From assembly GCA_030265585.1 (NCBI GenBank), contig JAJDGJ010000004.1, forward strand, positions 1 to 56,665: 56,665 nucleotides of DNA, given 5' to 3'. Under the pieces are notes generated by a model. It saw nothing but the letters and a program-made list of their open reading frames with translations, did no database searches and had not been told where the DNA came from. The stretch comes from Erysipelotrichaceae bacterium OttesenSCG-928-M19. GTDB lineage: Bacteria; Bacillota_I; Bacilli_A; JAJDGJ01. Below are positions 55,601 to 56,665 of the stretch, in pieces; the first letter of the stretch is position 1, and every line of letters begins with the position of its first letter. The position numbers and the translations under genes are program-made.

Positions 55601-56665
55601 GTGCTAATACTAATTTCAAATCAGACGCAGGAACATATAATGCAAGATTCTATGTAAATGAAGAAGTTGCAACATATATAGATGTTGAAATTAAAGTATT
55701 ACCATATGATGTAATTACAATTGGTGATAATTATATTATTGGAGCTAATCATTTCTCAGTTAAGAGATCTGAAGTAGCTGGTTTAACTAATGCCAAAATC
55801 TTAGAATTATCAGGAGCAACAGCATGGTTGAAGAGTGATGAAAACACTAAAGGAACAGTTAACTTAGTAAATCATAATATTATTGCTGAAAATGGTACTT
55901 ATGATGTAAATATGAATGTCGTTCAAGAACCAGCAACAGCAACTACAGTAGTAGCAACTGTAGCAGGTGGAAATCCACCAACAATTACAGCGACATCACC
56001 ATTAGTAGTTACGATTAATACAGTACCTGATTTATCACAAGGTGTTGTAATAGCAGATACTGAAGATACAGATATTAACTTTGAAGATAATGTTGAAGTA
56101 ACTGGTGCTTATGATATGAGTAAAGCAGGAGTATATACTTTAACATATACAGTAACAGATAGTGATAGTAATAGTGCAACTGCAAGTCGTGTTCTAGTAG
56201 TAGATGATGGTAGTTTTGTAATTGGCGAAAACTATATGATTCAAGCTTATAGCTATGTAATTAATATGCCAGATGTTGTCGTAAATGATGCAGCAATCTT
56301 ATTAGAAACAAAAGCAGTAGCATATAAGAAAGCAGATGGGACAAAAGCGACAGCAACAATCTTAGATAATGGTGGATATGCTAAAGCAAAAGGAACATAT
56401 ATAGTAAGAGTTGGTGTAGCAGAAGAGACAGCAACATTTAAAGATGTAAGTGCCGTTGTTCTAGATAAAGATGCTATTATTAAGGGTGAACAATATTCAA
56501 TTGGTGCTAAATCAATTGTGACAGGAAAAGACAATGTTAGAAATATAAGTGATGCCGACTTAATTAAATTGATTGATGCAGAAGCATGGAAAAATACTGA
56601 CTACAATGATAAAGGAACAGTATTAGTAGAAGATAGAGCTACCTTAAAAGCAGAAGCAGGATCAT
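52609..56665 (+). CDS. Giant secreted protein with RCC1-like propeller and repeated modules, 3' end outside window
   Basis: The frame runs open from ATG 52609 (site AAAGGAGATG) to the end of the window, 1352 complete codons. Residues 1-32 are a signal peptide (SRLKKTLLVIMLAFFALVG). Residues about 40-545 contain about seven RCC1-like repeats, for example SDGTLYASGSNSNGKLGLG and MSNGHIWARGSNDAGDLG, which should fold as a beta-propeller. An Ig-like domain (about 676-764) follows, then copies of a module of about 90 residues starting near 765, 852, 942, 1032, 1199 and 1286, with a second Ig-like domain (about 1120-1198) inserted. Charge is acidic and Cys is rare, as in surface adhesins. A C-terminal anchor cannot be seen. 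Ligand-binding or adhesive function is inference. Confidence 0.85.
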   Translation, partial: MSRLKKTLLVIMLAFFALVGTSSTPQKIDATTDYFGEIEDAWMLGAYTDQGSIIKMSDGTLYASGSNSNGKLGLGSGTGTRQKFEKVIFHNVFYGTGKEIIQVSYVNVSRGLLLDDQGNVYYSSTLAGAHGYGDTNIFANASLGATFDSSIDENRATTTTLSGNDRYNTGGEFVIHQGLADWSEKTGKKIVKIAGTQSAIIFETDDGSLWGIGGGGQANDFVNNILGLGTTVSTDDGNGNYVKHISENVEDWSAELANNYGLTTHLNTLFFKTNGEWYALGAATFGKTMTGITAEYLTTTHYNNPNTVDGQPGIGRKVDVGLINNAHGTSYTSANIKQVQPNLGRTEFLMDDGKLYTVGETIFGSVPTANGLAAASSAIPILNLIKASDTYKASAEPGWDYIEEIYPSHESTWVRMSNGHIWARGSNDAGDLGFNATSPALIEFLLTDITDPGNTGRMGTIGTANGNIQKSPLTTVNPMKMAISYDGSMMLNSEGYIMGTGPTGRGFYGGTNQETNYNGWGFTRIKRDYRVVRNPEIVVNGDNNAINWIVNPESIKIGKSTEYADKDAGTYPTFAEFTIYGCGSDYTTKSENTCTYTVSGASNKVAGTTWTSAHDANKIDDNDLYDVDLNSLNLEPGYYKIVAKRYAFIGPNGTGLSGVNKGTLQYNETGTDDEYYVEFKIDPVITADDYIEVEKDSTFDATANATGKNSKGKDVPFGDGEFDLQYTSNVDTSAVGVYEVTYTMDDEFDEGVTTTKTVKVLVKDEDTVIDYDKGYMIDAKDYTLNKETDAVLGTEAELIDKSAASGWVLETGATTTIKVIDNGGYKDEIGGYKAIFGISAEESVKTTIIASIIGPNTVVKDGYAIDAESFVILSKDFGGNADFTNATYGAAKAWNMTNPEEEVSVSIVNDGGYSAADGRYTVTLAPDKKLSTSKSIQARVIDKDKVVVGEEYFISANDVILSKDQAKAITNFDELITYAKAEAEKIETGTKGTVKVDGANTNFKSDAGTYNARFYVNEEVATYIDVEIKVLPYDVITIGDNYIIGANHFSVKRSEVAGLTNAKILELSGATAWLKSDENTKGTVNLVNHNIIAENGTYDVNMNVVQEPATATTVVATVAGGNPPTITATSPLVVTINTVPDLSQGVVIADTEDTDINFEDNVEVTGAYDMSKAGVYTLTYTVTDSDSNSATASRVLVVDDGSFVIGENYMIQAYSYVINMPDVVVNDAAILLETKAVAYKKADGTKATATILDNGGYAKAKGTYIVRVGVAEETATFKDVSAVVLDKDAIIKGEQYSIGAKSIVTGKDNVRNISDADLIKLIDAEAWKNTDYNDKGTVLVEDRATLKAEAGS
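54901..56665 (+). repeat. Protein-level repeat array: about 90-residue modules
   Basis: Copies begin near 54901, 55162, 55432, 55702, 56203 and 56464, spaced 87-90 codons apart except for one inserted Ig-like domain. Each starts with an acidic or hydrophobic strand ending in (G)xxYxIxA, carries an AW or A-rich helix in the middle and, in the clearest copies, a DNGGY motif, then GTYxVRVGV and a strand ending VVL/VRVI. The copies are strongly diverged in DNA, so the array is old rather than recently amplified. The last copy is cut by the window end. Confidence 0.75.

Noticed and set aside
53586-56534. Minus-strand frames across the giant surface gene
   Set aside because: They lie opposite a continuous frame with signal peptide and repeats and have no ribosome sites. 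They are shadows.

Overview
The window is AT-rich throughout and codes mainly on the + strand. It comes from a walled, low-GC Firmicute that uses TGA as a stop. Supporting signs are AGGAGG-type ribosome sites, a methionine T-box, a CcpA-type cre site, wall teichoic acid (WTA) genes and OmpR-family two-component systems. Gene content and composition would suit the Erysipelotrichia (Thomasclavelia/Coprobacillus type). That placement is inference, because no rRNA gene is present. I see no tRNA, CRISPR array, insertion sequence or prophage.

Layout. 1-5.7 kb: the right end of a surface-glycan cluster, with a cut-off glycosyltransferase-like protein, an AAC(3)-like/aminopeptidase-like fusion and an iron alcohol dehydrogenase. 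5.7-11.9 kb: a membrane protein and a divergent lipase, then T-box/metG with a carboxy-terminal protease, then a lipid kinase. 11.9-14.4 kb: a two-component system with two tandem response regulators. 14.5-25.8 kb: WTA genes (a double-domain glycerophosphotransferase, two single-domain ones, and the exporter tagG/tagH) interleaved with secG, rnr and uppP. 25.9-31.2 kb: an M23 cell-wall hydrolase, queA, a YigZ-family protein, ddl and mnaA. 31.2-37.5 kb: a glycolytic operon gapA-pgk-tpiA-gpmI-eno plus a VOC protein, with a cre site upstream of gapA. 37.6-41.4 kb (minus strand): a PucR-type regulator, an ornithine cyclodeaminase-like enzyme and an aminotransferase. A 46-residue small gene lies on one side of the enzyme pair and a decayed copy of it on the other. 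41.6-47.5 kb: a MATE transporter, then rpsL-rpsG-fusA and tuf. 47.6-52.3 kb: an unrecognised 387-residue protein, then a second two-component system co-transcribed with a membrane-anchored leucine-rich-repeat protein. 52.6 kb to the end: the first 1352 codons of a very large secreted protein with an RCC1-like propeller and a repeated module of about 90 residues.

How it fits together. Much of the window serves the cell envelope. MnaA supplies ManNAc for the WTA linkage unit, the glycerophosphotransferases build the polymer, TagGH exports it, UppP recycles the lipid carrier, Ddl makes D-Ala-D-Ala, and the M23 protein and Ctp protease act outside the membrane. The strongest leads for something new are the duplicated small gene around the cyclodeaminase/aminotransferase pair, the giant modular surface protein with a short terminated transcript just upstream, the two-component system with an LRR protein, the receiver-only regulator duplicate, and the AAC(3)-aminopeptidase fusion.
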